Origin: Deferribacteres bacterium
GTDB lineage: Bacteria > Chrysiogenota > Deferribacteres > Deferribacterales > Geovibrionaceae
NCBI GenBank assembly: GCA_023395255.1
Contig: JAEWZN010000003.1
Location: 400,564-464,563, forward strand
Length of the DNA stretch: 64,000 nt
Direction of reading: 5' to 3'
This document shows positions 17,302 to 26,255 of this stretch, piece after piece. Position 1 is the stretch's first letter; each line of letters starts with the position of its first letter. The position numbers were made by a program, and so were the translations under genes. A model generated the notes under the pieces. The model had not been told where the DNA came from, ran no database searches, and saw nothing but the letters and a program-made list of their open reading frames with translations.

Positions 17302-17913
17302 ATGATTGAGGAATATTTCAGCAAGGGCGGAGTGATGATGTACCCTCTGCTGTTTTTTTCAGTTGTGCTTACGGCTGTTTTTATTGAAAGACTGATATTC
17401 TTTATTTTTAACAGAAGCTCAAAAAATATTCTTGAAAACGCCGAGCATTCATTTTCCAAAGGTGATTTCAAATCCGCCCTTTCTTCTCTTAAAAATTCCC
17501 GCGGCGCAATGGAAAAAGTGGCCGCAGAGATAATAACCCACATTAACTGCTCAAAACATGACCTTGAGCACATAGCCGAAAACAGAGCAATCTCCGAACT
17601 CCAGAAGTTTTCACGCGGGCTGCATATAATGGATCTTATAGGCAGAATATCCCCCATGATAGGTCTTTCCGGCACAGTGCTGGGCATGGTGAAGGCTTTT
17701 CAGTCTATCTCCGCGCAGAAAGGCGCTGTTGATCCTTCCGTTCTGGCGGGCGGGATATGGGAATCGCTTCTGACTACAGTGTTCGGGCTGATGGTCGGCA
17801 TACCCGCTCTGATTATTTTTCACATATTTGAAAACGAACTCGGCAAAAAAGCGCTGATGATAAAACTTAAAAGCGAGGAAATGATCCGCCGTGCAGGAGT
17901 CAGCGGTGATTAA
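17302..17913 (+). CDS. exbB: ExbB/TolQ-type proton channel subunit
   Basis: 203 residues from the ATG at 17302 with GGAGG upstream; an upstream in-frame ATG at 17251 overlaps the promoter. Three membrane helices lie at about residues 10-30, 110-135 and 155-178. The ISPMIGLSGTVLGMVKAF and GIWESLLTTVFGLMVGIPAL segments are the MotA/TolQ/ExbB signatures. With ExbD it converts the proton gradient into TonB motion. It is the first gene of the exbB-exbD-tonB-receptor cluster. Confidence 0.93.
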   Translation: MIEEYFSKGGVMMYPLLFFSVVLTAVFIERLIFFIFNRSSKNILENAEHSFSKGDFKSALSSLKNSRGAMEKVAAEIITHINCSKHDLEHIAENRAISELQKFSRGLHIMDLIGRISPMIGLSGTVLGMVKAFQSISAQKGAVDPSVLAGGIWESLLTTVFGLMVGIPALIIFHIFENELGKKALMIKLKSEEMIRRAGVSGD

Positions 17914-18313
17914 TCTCAGCATGTTTGCCCGCAAAAGCAGGTCGGTGGATATGACACCAATGATAGACATGGTGTTTCTTCTTCTGATCTTCTTTCTGCT
18001 CACCTCGGTGTTTGCTGTTCCGTCCATTAACTCAGACCTTCCTGCAAGCAGCACAGAGCAGAAAACCGACAAGCTGGAAAGCCTTGTCACCCTTAAAGCG
18101 GACGGGCGGGTATTGGTAAATGAAACCGAAGTAGCGCCGGATGAGCTTGAAGCTGCTCTGAGAAGCATTGTTTCAGAAAAAACTGACAAGGTGATAACCC
18201 TCGCAGCGGACAGAGAGGTCAACTTTGAGTCCATAGTGAAGATTATGGACAGCGCAGTGAGAGCTGGGGCGGTATCGGTTGAATTTCTTACGGAGAGCAA
18301 GAGTGAGCAATAA
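17906..18313 (+). CDS. exbD: ExbD/TolR-type energy-transducing protein
   Basis: 135 residues from a GTG at 17906, chosen because AGGAG lies 7 bases upstream; a GTG at 17891 would add five residues. The single N-terminal helix carries MTPMIDMVFLLLIFFLL with the essential Asp of the proton path. The rest is a periplasmic domain. It overlaps exbB by 8 bases and tonB by 11. Confidence 0.92.
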   Translation: MINLSMFARKSRSVDMTPMIDMVFLLLIFFLLTSVFAVPSINSDLPASSTEQKTDKLESLVTLKADGRVLVNETEVAPDELEAALRSIVSEKTDKVITLAADREVNFESIVKIMDSAVRAGAVSVEFLTESKSEQ

Positions 18314-18986
18314 TAACGGGCGTGTTTTCATCGGAAGCCTTTTTATCTCGTTACTGCTGCACGGTGCTGTTCTGTTTCTGGTTAAGGTGGAAAAAGCTCC
18401 CGCCGGGCAGAAGGAACCGGAGAAAATTACCGTAAGTCTGAGACAGACGGTGCAGGAAGAAAAACCTGCGCCAGTCACAGAACCGCTTCCTGAGCCTCAG
18501 CCTGTTGTGAAGCAGCCGAAACCCGTAAAGAAACCTTTGCCGGTCAGCAAAAAGCCTTCCGCAGTGAAAGCTCCGGCGGAACAGGAGATATACACGGAGA
18601 CAAAAGCCGCAGAAACCGCCCCCGCAGAACCTGTAATCCATACTGCGGCGGTGAGTGCCCCCATCCCTGCGGCTGAAAAGCCGTCTATGCCTCCTCAGCC
18701 TGAATTTGACTTTGAAGGGTTCAAGGCACGGCTTACGGACGGAATGGGGCGCAATAAGAAATACCCTTACGCCGCAAGGCGCAGAGGGTATGAAGGAACG
18801 GTTCTTCTGAAGCTTCATATAGACTGTGAAGGCAGGCTTCAGGGGCTGAAAATGGTGGAGTCCAGCGGATTTGACATTCTGGATAAAGAGGCGCTTTCTC
18901 TTGCCTCATCGGTTTTTCCCATACAGGAAAAGCTGCCGGAACCTGTGACTCTGCTGATTCCGGTTAATTACAGCCTTCACAACTGA
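18303..18986 (+). CDS. tonB: TonB energy transducer
   Basis: 227 residues from a GTG at 18303 with GGAG 8 bases upstream; a TTG at 18279 is the alternative. There is one N-terminal helix (about residues 11-29), then a Pro/Lys/Glu-rich spacer with PEPQP and KPVKKPLPV runs up to about residue 130. The C-terminal TonB domain has YPYAARRRGYEGTVLLKLHI and SSGFDILDKEAL. TonB couples ExbBD to outer-membrane receptors, here most likely the receptor encoded next. Confidence 0.92.
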   Translation: MSNNNGRVFIGSLFISLLLHGAVLFLVKVEKAPAGQKEPEKITVSLRQTVQEEKPAPVTEPLPEPQPVVKQPKPVKKPLPVSKKPSAVKAPAEQEIYTETKAAETAPAEPVIHTAAVSAPIPAAEKPSMPPQPEFDFEGFKARLTDGMGRNKKYPYAARRRGYEGTVLLKLHIDCEGRLQGLKMVESSGFDILDKEALSLASSVFPIQEKLPEPVTLLIPVNYSLHN

Positions 18987-19045
18987 AATACGGACTAAAG
19001 GGCGGATCCCCCTGTTTATAAAACTCATAAGGTTAAGGAGAATCT

Positions 19046-21079
19046 ATGTACAGAAAACTGTTTTTAGTGCTTCCTTTGCTTGCATTTTCACTGATTTCTG
19101 CTTCCGCTGCGGAGATAGAGACGGAGAAGATAAAAGTAACGGCGACAAGGGTCGAAAAAGAGATGAAAGAAGTCCCCTACACGGTAAACGTAATCACCGA
19201 AGAGGATATACGCAAATCCGGCGCGACAAGCCTTGCAGAGCTTTTAAGAGACATCCCCTCCGTTCAGATGACAAGTACCGGAGCGGCAGGAATCCAGAGG
19301 CTGAGCCTCAGAGGAGAAAGCAGTTCCAGAACACTGATCATGGTGGACGGAATGAAGATTACCGAGCAGAAGTCCATGGATGGAACGCCTCTCTTAATTG
19401 ATGTTAACAGCATCGAAAGGATAGAGATAATCAAAGGGCCCGGCTCTGTGCTTTACGGTTCGGAGGCCATAGGCGGCGCAATCAATATAATCACCAAAAA
19501 GGGCGGTGACAGACCCGTGCAGGGCATGCTGAGCTACACATACAACACCAACAGCGATTCTTTTAATGCGGCAGCTTCACTTTACGGCGGAGTGAAAAAC
19601 TTCTACTACAGAGCGGAAGTTTCGCAGAATGATTTCGGTAAGCGCGAAGATTCCCACGGTGATAAACTTGACGGCACGGAATATGAAAACACCAATATGA
19701 GCCTTCTTGCAGGGTACAAAAACAAAAGGTTCGATACAGGCGTTCAGTATACCAAGTATGAATCCGAGAGCGATGTCTATGTCGGCGAGATAGAACCGCC
19801 GTTTACGGATATGTTCATGCAGCTTCCTGAGTGGAACAGGGAAAAATACGCAGGATGGTTCGAGTACCGCAATCCGGGCGGTTTCCTTAACAAAGCAAGA
19901 CTTGATGTGTTCACACAGGAAACCTACAAAAAATTCATAAACAACATGGACATGGTGGTAAGCATGGGGCCGATTACCATGCCGATGTATTACAGAGGGC
20001 TTACTAAAAACACTCTGGATACCACCGGTTTTCTTGGTCAGTTCGATTTTTCACTTTCAGACAGCAATCTTCTCATAGCGGGTTTTGAGTACAATATTGA
20101 TGAACTGAATGCCAAGGACAATATACAGACCTTCGGCGCTTCAGCAGCCACTTTGACAGATACTGACGCAAAACAGACCACAATATCGGCGTTCGTGCAG
20201 GACGAGCAGATTCTGGGTGATTTTATCCTCAGTGCCGGACTCCGCTACACCAAGGTTGATAACGAAATTGAGAAAACAAACAATGCAAGCATCCCCGATA
20301 AGGACACTGACGATGATAATATAGTCGGCAGTCTTTCTCTGGTTTACACCGGGATAAAGGACACCGCTCTGCGTGCACTGTATTCCAGCGGTTACAGAAC
20401 TCCTAACCTTCAGCAGCTTTATATGGGCACAACACACGGCAGCAGCACACCAACATTCTCAAACCCGGATCTTGATCCTGAGACCTCGGACAACTTTGAG
20501 ATAGGCGCAAGATTTGCCAACAAAGCGGCAGATATTGACCTTGCCGTGTTCCATACCAGATCGGAAGATTATATAACGACAGTAACAATACCTTACGGTT
20601 CTTCCACCGCCCGCATGTTCACCAATGTTGAAAAGGCGAAAACCACCGGAGCGGAACTCACTGCACAGGTATTTCTCGGCGATTTCACCCCTTACGTTAA
20701 CGGCGCTTACATGAGGCGCAAATATGAGCTTGAAACATTCAGCACATATAAGGTCGGTTCTCCTGAGCTTACTTCAAGGTTCGGTCTGCGTCATGATGCG
20801 AAATTCGGAAAGAAATTCACGCTGAATACTGATATTTACGGCCGCTACGCATCCAAAGCCGAATCCGAGTCCACCTCAGGCAGCGGCGAGATAGATACCA
20901 CCGAATCCTACACCACGCTTAACCTTGCTCTCACAGGTTCATACGCCTACAGGGACGGAAGAAGGATAATGCTGGGAGTGGAAGCGCTTAACATCAATAA
21001 TCAGGACTATGAGCTTGCTATGTCGCCGATTCCCGAACCGGGGAGACATTTCATTCTCAAAGTTTCCGCAGATTTCTAA
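19046..21079 (+). CDS. TonB-dependent outer-membrane receptor, haem type
   Basis: 677 residues with a signal peptide (cut near SASA, residues 19-22), a TonB box in EKIKVTATRVEK, a plug domain (about residues 40-150, with RGESSSRTLIMVDGMKI and PGSVLYGSEAIGGAINIIT) and a beta-barrel ending in Phe. Haem receptors carry a conserved His between FRAP and NPNL boxes. Here YRTPNLQQLY is followed by His464 in TTHGS and then NPDLDPE, which fits a haem or haemoprotein receptor better than BtuB. The downstream HutW and HutX genes support this. AAGGAG lies upstream of the ATG. Confidence 0.85.
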   Translation: MYRKLFLVLPLLAFSLISASAAEIETEKIKVTATRVEKEMKEVPYTVNVITEEDIRKSGATSLAELLRDIPSVQMTSTGAAGIQRLSLRGESSSRTLIMVDGMKITEQKSMDGTPLLIDVNSIERIEIIKGPGSVLYGSEAIGGAINIITKKGGDRPVQGMLSYTYNTNSDSFNAAASLYGGVKNFYYRAEVSQNDFGKREDSHGDKLDGTEYENTNMSLLAGYKNKRFDTGVQYTKYESESDVYVGEIEPPFTDMFMQLPEWNREKYAGWFEYRNPGGFLNKARLDVFTQETYKKFINNMDMVVSMGPITMPMYYRGLTKNTLDTTGFLGQFDFSLSDSNLLIAGFEYNIDELNAKDNIQTFGASAATLTDTDAKQTTISAFVQDEQILGDFILSAGLRYTKVDNEIEKTNNASIPDKDTDDDNIVGSLSLVYTGIKDTALRALYSSGYRTPNLQQLYMGTTHGSSTPTFSNPDLDPETSDNFEIGARFANKAADIDLAVFHTRSEDYITTVTIPYGSSTARMFTNVEKAKTTGAELTAQVFLGDFTPYVNGAYMRRKYELETFSTYKVGSPELTSRFGLRHDAKFGKKFTLNTDIYGRYASKAESESTSGSGEIDTTESYTTLNLALTGSYAYRDGRRIMLGVEALNINNQDYELAMSPIPEPGRHFILKVSADF

Positions 21080-21087
21080 GGCCGGGC

Positions 21088-21636
21088 ATGAAAGTGTTGA
21101 TCATGTACGCAAGCCGCTACGGAACAACGGCGGTTATTGCGGACTGGATAGCCGAAAGGCTTATGTATGAGGGATGGGAGACAAAAAAGGGAGAAGCCCG
21201 CGAGGCTCCCTCCTCTTTTTCCGGCTACGATCTTGTTCTGATGGGATCGGGAATTTACGCAAACGGCTTCCTGCCGGAGATGGAGAGTTTCATCGAACAG
21301 CGTAAGGATGAGCTTACCGAGGTTAAAACAGCATTTTTCGGTGTCGCTATGAAGACTGACAGTATGCTGGTCAGGGGCAAAACCATGGGCGGTGTGCAGA
21401 TTTTCGAGAAGTATGCGGCACTGACGCAGTCATGCATCTACGGTGAAATGCTTCACGGCGAGATGGTCTATGCAAAAATGACCGAAGCGGACAAAAAGGG
21501 CATGGATTATTTCTACCGTATGGCAGGTTTCAGCGACCTTGAGATTGCTGAGAGAAAGAAGCCGCGCAGTCTTATGAACAAGGCGGAGGTATGGGTATTT
21601 GCCGAGAACCTCGCCAAACGGCTTATGAAAAGGTAA
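21088..21636 (+). CDS. Flavodoxin-like protein, probable electron donor for haem degradation
   Basis: 182 residues. The N-terminal VLIMYASRYGTTAVIADWIA is the FMN-phosphate loop of flavodoxins of the HemG/flavodoxin_5 type. Further FMN-domain blocks are DLVLMGSGIYANGF and FFGVAMKTD. It lies 8 bases after the receptor and 5 before hutW. The likely role is one-electron supply to the radical-SAM enzyme HutW, or handling of haem-breakdown products. This is inferred from position; a protoporphyrinogen oxidase role cannot be excluded. Confidence 0.75.
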   Translation: MKVLIMYASRYGTTAVIADWIAERLMYEGWETKKGEAREAPSSFSGYDLVLMGSGIYANGFLPEMESFIEQRKDELTEVKTAFFGVAMKTDSMLVRGKTMGGVQIFEKYAALTQSCIYGEMLHGEMVYAKMTEADKKGMDYFYRMAGFSDLEIAERKKPRSLMNKAEVWVFAENLAKRLMKR

Positions 21637-21641
21637 TAAAT

Positions 21642-23039
21642 ATGCAAAGCTGGCTCAGATACATAGACGATGACAAACGCAGGCTGATATTCGGCAATGA
21701 AGGCACCGCCGAGCCTGCGAAGGCTTATGATAAAAAACGCACTGTTCACGCCGGAATAAGAGGCAGAGGCGTGGATGCTGATAAAACCATGTCCGTATGG
21801 CAGACAGAAGCCGGGCGCAGGCCTTCTTTTAAGGATGCATGTGTTTATATTAATATTCCCTTCTGCCAGACCAAGTGCACTTACTGCGGCTTCTTCAAGA
21901 ACCTGTCGGACGCGGCGCTTATTGATGACTACACCGAATCCCTCACTTGGGAGATAAGAAGTGCAAAGGACTCGCCTTTGTATTCCCACGGAAAGGTAAG
22001 GGCGGTGTACATCGGCGGAGGAACACCGGGAACGCTTTCCGCGAGGCAGATCGAGAGTCTCCTGAAAGCGGTGTGCGGAAGTCTGCCTCTTTCAAATGAT
22101 TGTGAAATAACCTTTGAGACGAGAACTTACCAGTTCGGTGATGATAAGATAAAAGCCTGCATTGAAAACGGAGTTAACCGTTTTTCTCTGGGCGTTCAGT
22201 CTTTTGATACCAAGGCGAGACGTGCCATAGGCAGGGTTGATTCCGGCGAAAAGGTTATGGAGATGGTTCATAAGCTCACTGAACTGAAAGAGGCATGCGT
22301 TTCTCTCGATTTTATCTTCGGTCTGCCCCACCAGCCTGTGGAAACCTTCCTGAATGATATTCAGACAGCCGACTGCCTCGGAGTGGACGGTATGGCGCTT
22401 TACCAGCTCAATGTCTTCGAGGGCGGGAAGATGGACGAGGGGATAAAAAGCGGAAAAACCGAAGCAGTGCCCGAAACCGCCAGACAGTACGAATACCACA
22501 CTGCAGCATATGAAATGCTCACTGATATGGGCTATTCGCAGCTTTCCATGTCCCACTGGGTAAACGGAACGCTGGACAGAAGCGTTTACAACCGTTTCAC
22601 AAAATCAGGCTGCATTCTTCATGCTTTCGGTGCGGGAGCAGGCGGAAGAACGGAAAATTACGGTTACTTCATACACCCCGCCGTGACTCCTTACAATATG
22701 ATGAGAGCAAAAGGGGTTAAGCCTGTAATGGGGCTTTCCGAGAAAAACCTTATGAGCGGACTTTATGAATTCATTAACGGGCAGATGGATACGGGAATCC
22801 TCCGTTTTGACTCGGCAGAGAGGCTGTTCGGCCTTGATCTGAAATCAGTTTTCAAACCCCTTACCGATTCATGGGAGAAGCGCGGGCTTGTATCTGTGGG
22901 TGATAAAACAATGAAGCTGCTTCCATCGGGGCAGTTCTGGTACGTGAATATGACTCAGGCACTGCTTGATATTCTGGAAATAATGCACAGCAAAGGGGTT
23001 TACGAGCCCTCTGTGGACAAAATAGCCGCTCAGGGCTAG
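21642..23039 (+). CDS. hutW: HutW/ChuW radical SAM anaerobic haem-degrading methyltransferase
   Basis: 465 residues from the ATG at 21642; an ATG at 21591 would add 17 residues inside the previous gene. It belongs to the HemN-like radical SAM group: VYINIPFCQTKCTYCGFF carries the CxxxCxxC iron-sulfur motif (about residues 74-81), followed by YIGGGTPGTLSARQ, FETRTYQF and NRFSLGVQSFD. The CGFF ending and the haem-uptake context fit HutW/ChuW rather than coproporphyrinogen dehydrogenase (HemN). ChuW opens haem without oxygen through a methyl radical and releases iron. It is preceded by a haem receptor and followed by hutX. Confidence 0.88.
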   Translation: MQSWLRYIDDDKRRLIFGNEGTAEPAKAYDKKRTVHAGIRGRGVDADKTMSVWQTEAGRRPSFKDACVYINIPFCQTKCTYCGFFKNLSDAALIDDYTESLTWEIRSAKDSPLYSHGKVRAVYIGGGTPGTLSARQIESLLKAVCGSLPLSNDCEITFETRTYQFGDDKIKACIENGVNRFSLGVQSFDTKARRAIGRVDSGEKVMEMVHKLTELKEACVSLDFIFGLPHQPVETFLNDIQTADCLGVDGMALYQLNVFEGGKMDEGIKSGKTEAVPETARQYEYHTAAYEMLTDMGYSQLSMSHWVNGTLDRSVYNRFTKSGCILHAFGAGAGGRTENYGYFIHPAVTPYNMMRAKGVKPVMGLSEKNLMSGLYEFINGQMDTGILRFDSAERLFGLDLKSVFKPLTDSWEKRGLVSVGDKTMKLLPSGQFWYVNMTQALLDILEIMHSKGVYEPSVDKIAAQG

Positions 23040-23048
23040 GAGGATTAT

Positions 23049-23546
23049 ATGCAGACGGATAAAATCACAGATTATCTTTCAAAAAATCAAAATGTTCCCA
23101 CACTTTTCGCCGCGCGTGAGCTTGGCGTATCCGAGAGAGAGATTCTGCGCAATATAGATGATGACGGCATAACCGAAGTCAGTGGCAGCTTTTTTGACTC
23201 CGTAATGAAAGAAATTGCGGGTTGGGGAGCGGTTACTGTCATTGTAACCAATGACTCGGCAATTATTGAGATGAAAGCCTCAGTCCCTGTGGGGCAGTAT
23301 GCCAGAGGTTTTTTTAATCTGCATTCGGATGAAAGCCCCCTCGGCGGACATATCTCCTTTGAGGAGATAGAGAGTGTATTTTTTGTCAGCAGACCTTTCA
23401 TGGGCAAGGAGAGCCACTCTGTTCAGTTTTTTGATAAAAACGGCAAATGCTCTTTTAAGATTTATCTTGGCCGCGATTCATGCGGAAAAGTTCTCGAATG
23501 CCAGAAGGCGGATTTTATAAAACTTAAAAAGAGGTGCATGGCATGA
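23049..23546 (+). CDS. hutX: HutX/ChuX-type cytosolic haem carrier
   Basis: 165 residues, usual HutX length. The segments VPTLFAARELGVSEREILR (short helical N-terminus), the central beta domain with FNLHSDESPLGGHI, and SVQFFDKNGKCSFKIYLGRD match the HutX/ChuX family. These proteins bind haem in the cytosol and hand it to degrading enzymes. It sits directly after hutW, with AGGAGG upstream, and overlaps the next gene by ATGA. Assignment is by family pattern and context. Confidence 0.85.
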   Translation: MQTDKITDYLSKNQNVPTLFAARELGVSEREILRNIDDDGITEVSGSFFDSVMKEIAGWGAVTVIVTNDSAIIEMKASVPVGQYARGFFNLHSDESPLGGHISFEEIESVFFVSRPFMGKESHSVQFFDKNGKCSFKIYLGRDSCGKVLECQKADFIKLKKRCMA

Positions 23547-24457
23547 AGCGTATTCTGTTGGTCATTACAGCACTCTGCCTGCTTGCGTCATCCGCATTTG
23601 CCTTCACCTTCAAGGATGATGCCGGCGACAGCTACACTTTTGACAAAACACCGGAGAAGGTCGTGGTGCTGAACAGTTCAAATCTTGAGCTGTTCATAGC
23701 TGCCGGGGGAAAGCCCGCAGCGTACGGGGAAAGCGGCACAATGCCTGCATATCTCAAAGAGTATATCAAAGGCATCCCTTCTGTCGGTAAGGTCCAGAGC
23801 CCTGACATTGAGCGTATTGTGGCGATGAAGCCTGATCTGGTGATAGGGATGAATTTCCCGTTCCACATCTCCCTCAAAGGCTCCCTGAAACAGGCAGGAA
23901 TACCTCTGGCGGTTTTCGGTGTGCAGGACAGGAAGGATCTCACGGAGAAAATGGCGGTTTTCGGACAGATAACTGGCAAACCTGACACTGCTCTTAAAAA
24001 GGTTGTGTCAATAGGCTCGGAAATTGATAAAGCGGCAAAAACCGTCGGGAAGCCATCGAAAAAGGTACTCATGGTATACGGGACCCCGGAGAGTTTCAGC
24101 ATGGCGCTTCCCGCCAGCTTCATAGGGGAGATAGCTGAACTCGCAGGCGGCATAAACATAGCCGGGAAGGATATGAAAGGAGGTACAGGCATGTACAGCG
24201 GGTTTGTTCCGGTCAGTCTGGAATATGTGACAATGGCCGACCCCGATATGATCTTCATCATATCCCACGCCAATATGGGAATGCCCTCAGAGGACAGCCA
24301 GCTCACTAAGCACCCGGCATGGAGTGCCCTGCGCGCTGTCAAAAACCGCAAAGTGGTCAGCCTCCCGTTTGACACTTACGGAATAAACCCCACTGTGCGT
24401 CTGGGCGAGGCCGTGCTTGAGCTTTCCGCACTGATTTACCCGGAAAAATATAAATGA
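23543..24457 (+). CDS. Periplasmic binding protein of the second (haem-linked) importer
   Basis: 304 residues from the ATG at 23543 (ATGA overlap with hutX; GAGG upstream). A GTG at 23534 would add three residues. There is a signal peptide (MKRILLVITALCLLASSAFA). The mature protein has the BtuF/FepB-like fold with TFDKTPEKVVVLNSSNLELFI and MKPDLVIGM. It precedes its permease and ATPase genes. Placement after hutX argues for haem or another iron tetrapyrrole. Met and Gly are frequent in the C-terminal lobe (GGTGMYSGF, HANMGMPS). Confidence 0.88.
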   Translation: MKRILLVITALCLLASSAFAFTFKDDAGDSYTFDKTPEKVVVLNSSNLELFIAAGGKPAAYGESGTMPAYLKEYIKGIPSVGKVQSPDIERIVAMKPDLVIGMNFPFHISLKGSLKQAGIPLAVFGVQDRKDLTEKMAVFGQITGKPDTALKKVVSIGSEIDKAAKTVGKPSKKVLMVYGTPESFSMALPASFIGEIAELAGGINIAGKDMKGGTGMYSGFVPVSLEYVTMADPDMIFIISHANMGMPSEDSQLTKHPAWSALRAVKNRKVVSLPFDTYGINPTVRLGEAVLELSALIYPEKYK

Positions 24458-25461
24458 AATATGATGCTGTAACTGATCCCGAAACCAGAAAACGCTTTCT
24501 CACAGGCTTTCTCGGTGCGGGGCTCCTTCTTTGCGGGCTTATTCTCAGTATCGCAAAAGGCTCTGTGGGCATCAGCCCCGGAGACTTTTTTGCGGTATTT
24601 ACCTCCGCAGATGCGAATCAGGGCATATATCAGGTGATAATGAACATCCGTCTGCCGCGCATTCTGGTAGGCGGACTTGTGGGGATAAACCTTGCTCTTT
24701 CCGGAGCTATACTCCAGTCAGTACTCAAAAACCCGCTGGCTGATCCCGGCATAATAGGCATTTCCGCCGGAGCAGGGCTCGCCGCCATGACGGTTATGAT
24801 TCTGTTTCCGTCCCAGTCGGCTGTGGTTCCTCCTGCGGCTTTTCTGGGGGCGGTGGGTGCTGCTCTTATAATCTATTTTATTGCTTATGACGGCGGAGCG
24901 CACACACTGCGCCTTGTGCTTGCTGGTGTTGCGCTTTCAGCATTTCTCGGAGCTTTTATGTCCGCCCTGACAGTGCTTTTCAGCGACAGGGTTCAGGGCA
25001 CGGTAAACTGGATGGCTGGAGCGCTGAACGGAAAAAGCTGGAACCATTTCTACATGGTTCTCCCTTATTCCGCGGTGGGGCTTTTCGGTGCTGTATTCGG
25101 GGCAAAATATCTTAATATTCTCGCTCTTGGCGATGACATAGCCCGCGGTCTGGGGCTTAATGTGGAGAAAGCAAAGTTTATGCTTACCATTCTGGCTGCG
25201 CTTCTTGCCGCATCAGCAGTTTCAGCAGTCGGTCTTCTGGGGTTTGTTGGACTGATTATTCCTCATATAACGAGACTTATAATCGGTTCAGACAACAGGT
25301 TTCTCATACCGTTCAGCGCTCTTTTCGGCGCGGTGACAGTTATCTTTGCGGACACGGCAGCAAGAACGCTCTTTTCGCCATATGAACTGCCTGTGGGCAT
25401 ACTGATGGCATTTCTGGGTGCTCCGTTCTTCCTTTATCTTCTCACAAGAGGCATAAAATGA
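24454..25461 (+). CDS. FecCD-family permease of the second importer
   Basis: 335 residues, about ten membrane helices, with RLPRILVGGLVGINLALSGA, NPLADPGIIGISAGAG and GFVGLIIPHITRLIIG (coupling region). ATGA overlaps occur at both ends, so it is co-translated with the binding protein and the ATPase. It is longer than the first copy at 13495 and closer to standard FecD/HmuU length. Confidence 0.92.
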   Translation: MKYDAVTDPETRKRFLTGFLGAGLLLCGLILSIAKGSVGISPGDFFAVFTSADANQGIYQVIMNIRLPRILVGGLVGINLALSGAILQSVLKNPLADPGIIGISAGAGLAAMTVMILFPSQSAVVPPAAFLGAVGAALIIYFIAYDGGAHTLRLVLAGVALSAFLGAFMSALTVLFSDRVQGTVNWMAGALNGKSWNHFYMVLPYSAVGLFGAVFGAKYLNILALGDDIARGLGLNVEKAKFMLTILAALLAASAVSAVGLLGFVGLIIPHITRLIIGSDNRFLIPFSALFGAVTVIFADTAARTLFSPYELPVGILMAFLGAPFFLYLLTRGIK

Positions 25462-26255
25462 TGACCGGATGCCTGAGTGTAAACGAACTGCGTGCCGGAT
25501 ATGCAAAAAAAGAGGTTCTCAGGGGAGTGTCCCTATGTTTTGAAAAGGGGCGGATAACAACTGTCATCGGCCCCAACGGGTCGGGTAAATCCACCCTGCT
25601 GAAAACGGCGGGCAGGCTGCTCCGTCCTTTTTCCGGTGAGGTTCTTCTGGAAGGGAAATCGATTGCCGGAATGGATGACAGGAGCATAGCAAAAAAGATA
25701 GGCATACTGCCGCAGTCACCCTCAGCGCCTATGGATCTGCCTGTGCACTGTCTTGTGGCGTTCGGGCGCACACCGCATCACGGTTTTATGAACCGCTACA
25801 CAGATGAGGACAGGGATGCAGTAAACTGGGCTATAGAGGCCACAGGGCTTGCTGACAAGCGCTTTAAACGCATAGGTCAGCTTTCCGGCGGGGAAAGGCA
25901 GCGGGCTTGGATAGCAATGTCCCTTGCGCAGAAACCGGAGATTCTCCTTCTGGATGAACCTACAACTTATCTGGATATTCACCACCAGTTTGAGGTTCTG
26001 GAGCTTTTGAGCAGGCTTAATGATGAGCACGGGATGACAGTAATCATGGTTCTGCATGATCTTAACCTCGCCGCCGCGTTCAGTCACAGGATAACTGCCC
26101 TTAAGGACGGCATAACAGTTGCGGACGGAGCACCGGAAGATGTATTGTGTACGGAGAATATAAGCCGTGTTTTTAATATCCGCTCAAAAATTATCAGAAT
26201 TAATGAGGAAGGAATCGAAAAGACAGTGGCCGTCCCCCTCGGAGTAAGACATTGA
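25458..26255 (+). CDS. FecE/HmuV-type ATPase of the second importer
   Basis: 265 residues. Walker A GPNGSGKSTLL is near residues 36-46, Q-loop LPQSPSAP near 84, signature LSGGERQRAWIA near 139, Walker B ILLLDEPTTYLDI near 160 and switch His in VLHDLNLAAAF. This is the classical haem/siderophore/B12 importer ATPase. Its stop overlaps the TTG start of the ABC-2 ATPase that follows, tying importer and exporter into one transcript. Confidence 0.92.
   Translation: MMTGCLSVNELRAGYAKKEVLRGVSLCFEKGRITTVIGPNGSGKSTLLKTAGRLLRPFSGEVLLEGKSIAGMDDRSIAKKIGILPQSPSAPMDLPVHCLVAFGRTPHHGFMNRYTDEDRDAVNWAIEATGLADKRFKRIGQLSGGERQRAWIAMSLAQKPEILLLDEPTTYLDIHHQFEVLELLSRLNDEHGMTVIMVLHDLNLAAAFSHRITALKDGITVADGAPEDVLCTENISRVFNIRSKIIRINEEGIEKTVAVPLGVRH

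Noticed and set aside
19046..21079. BtuB vitamin B12 receptor
   Set aside because: No B12 riboswitch precedes it, it has the His between FRAP-like and NPNL-like boxes, and haem-degradation genes follow in the same transcript.
21642..23039. Coproporphyrinogen dehydrogenase (HemN)
   Set aside because: The CGFF ending of the Cys motif and the position between a haem receptor/flavodoxin and HutX fit HutW/ChuW better. A short search or tree would settle it.
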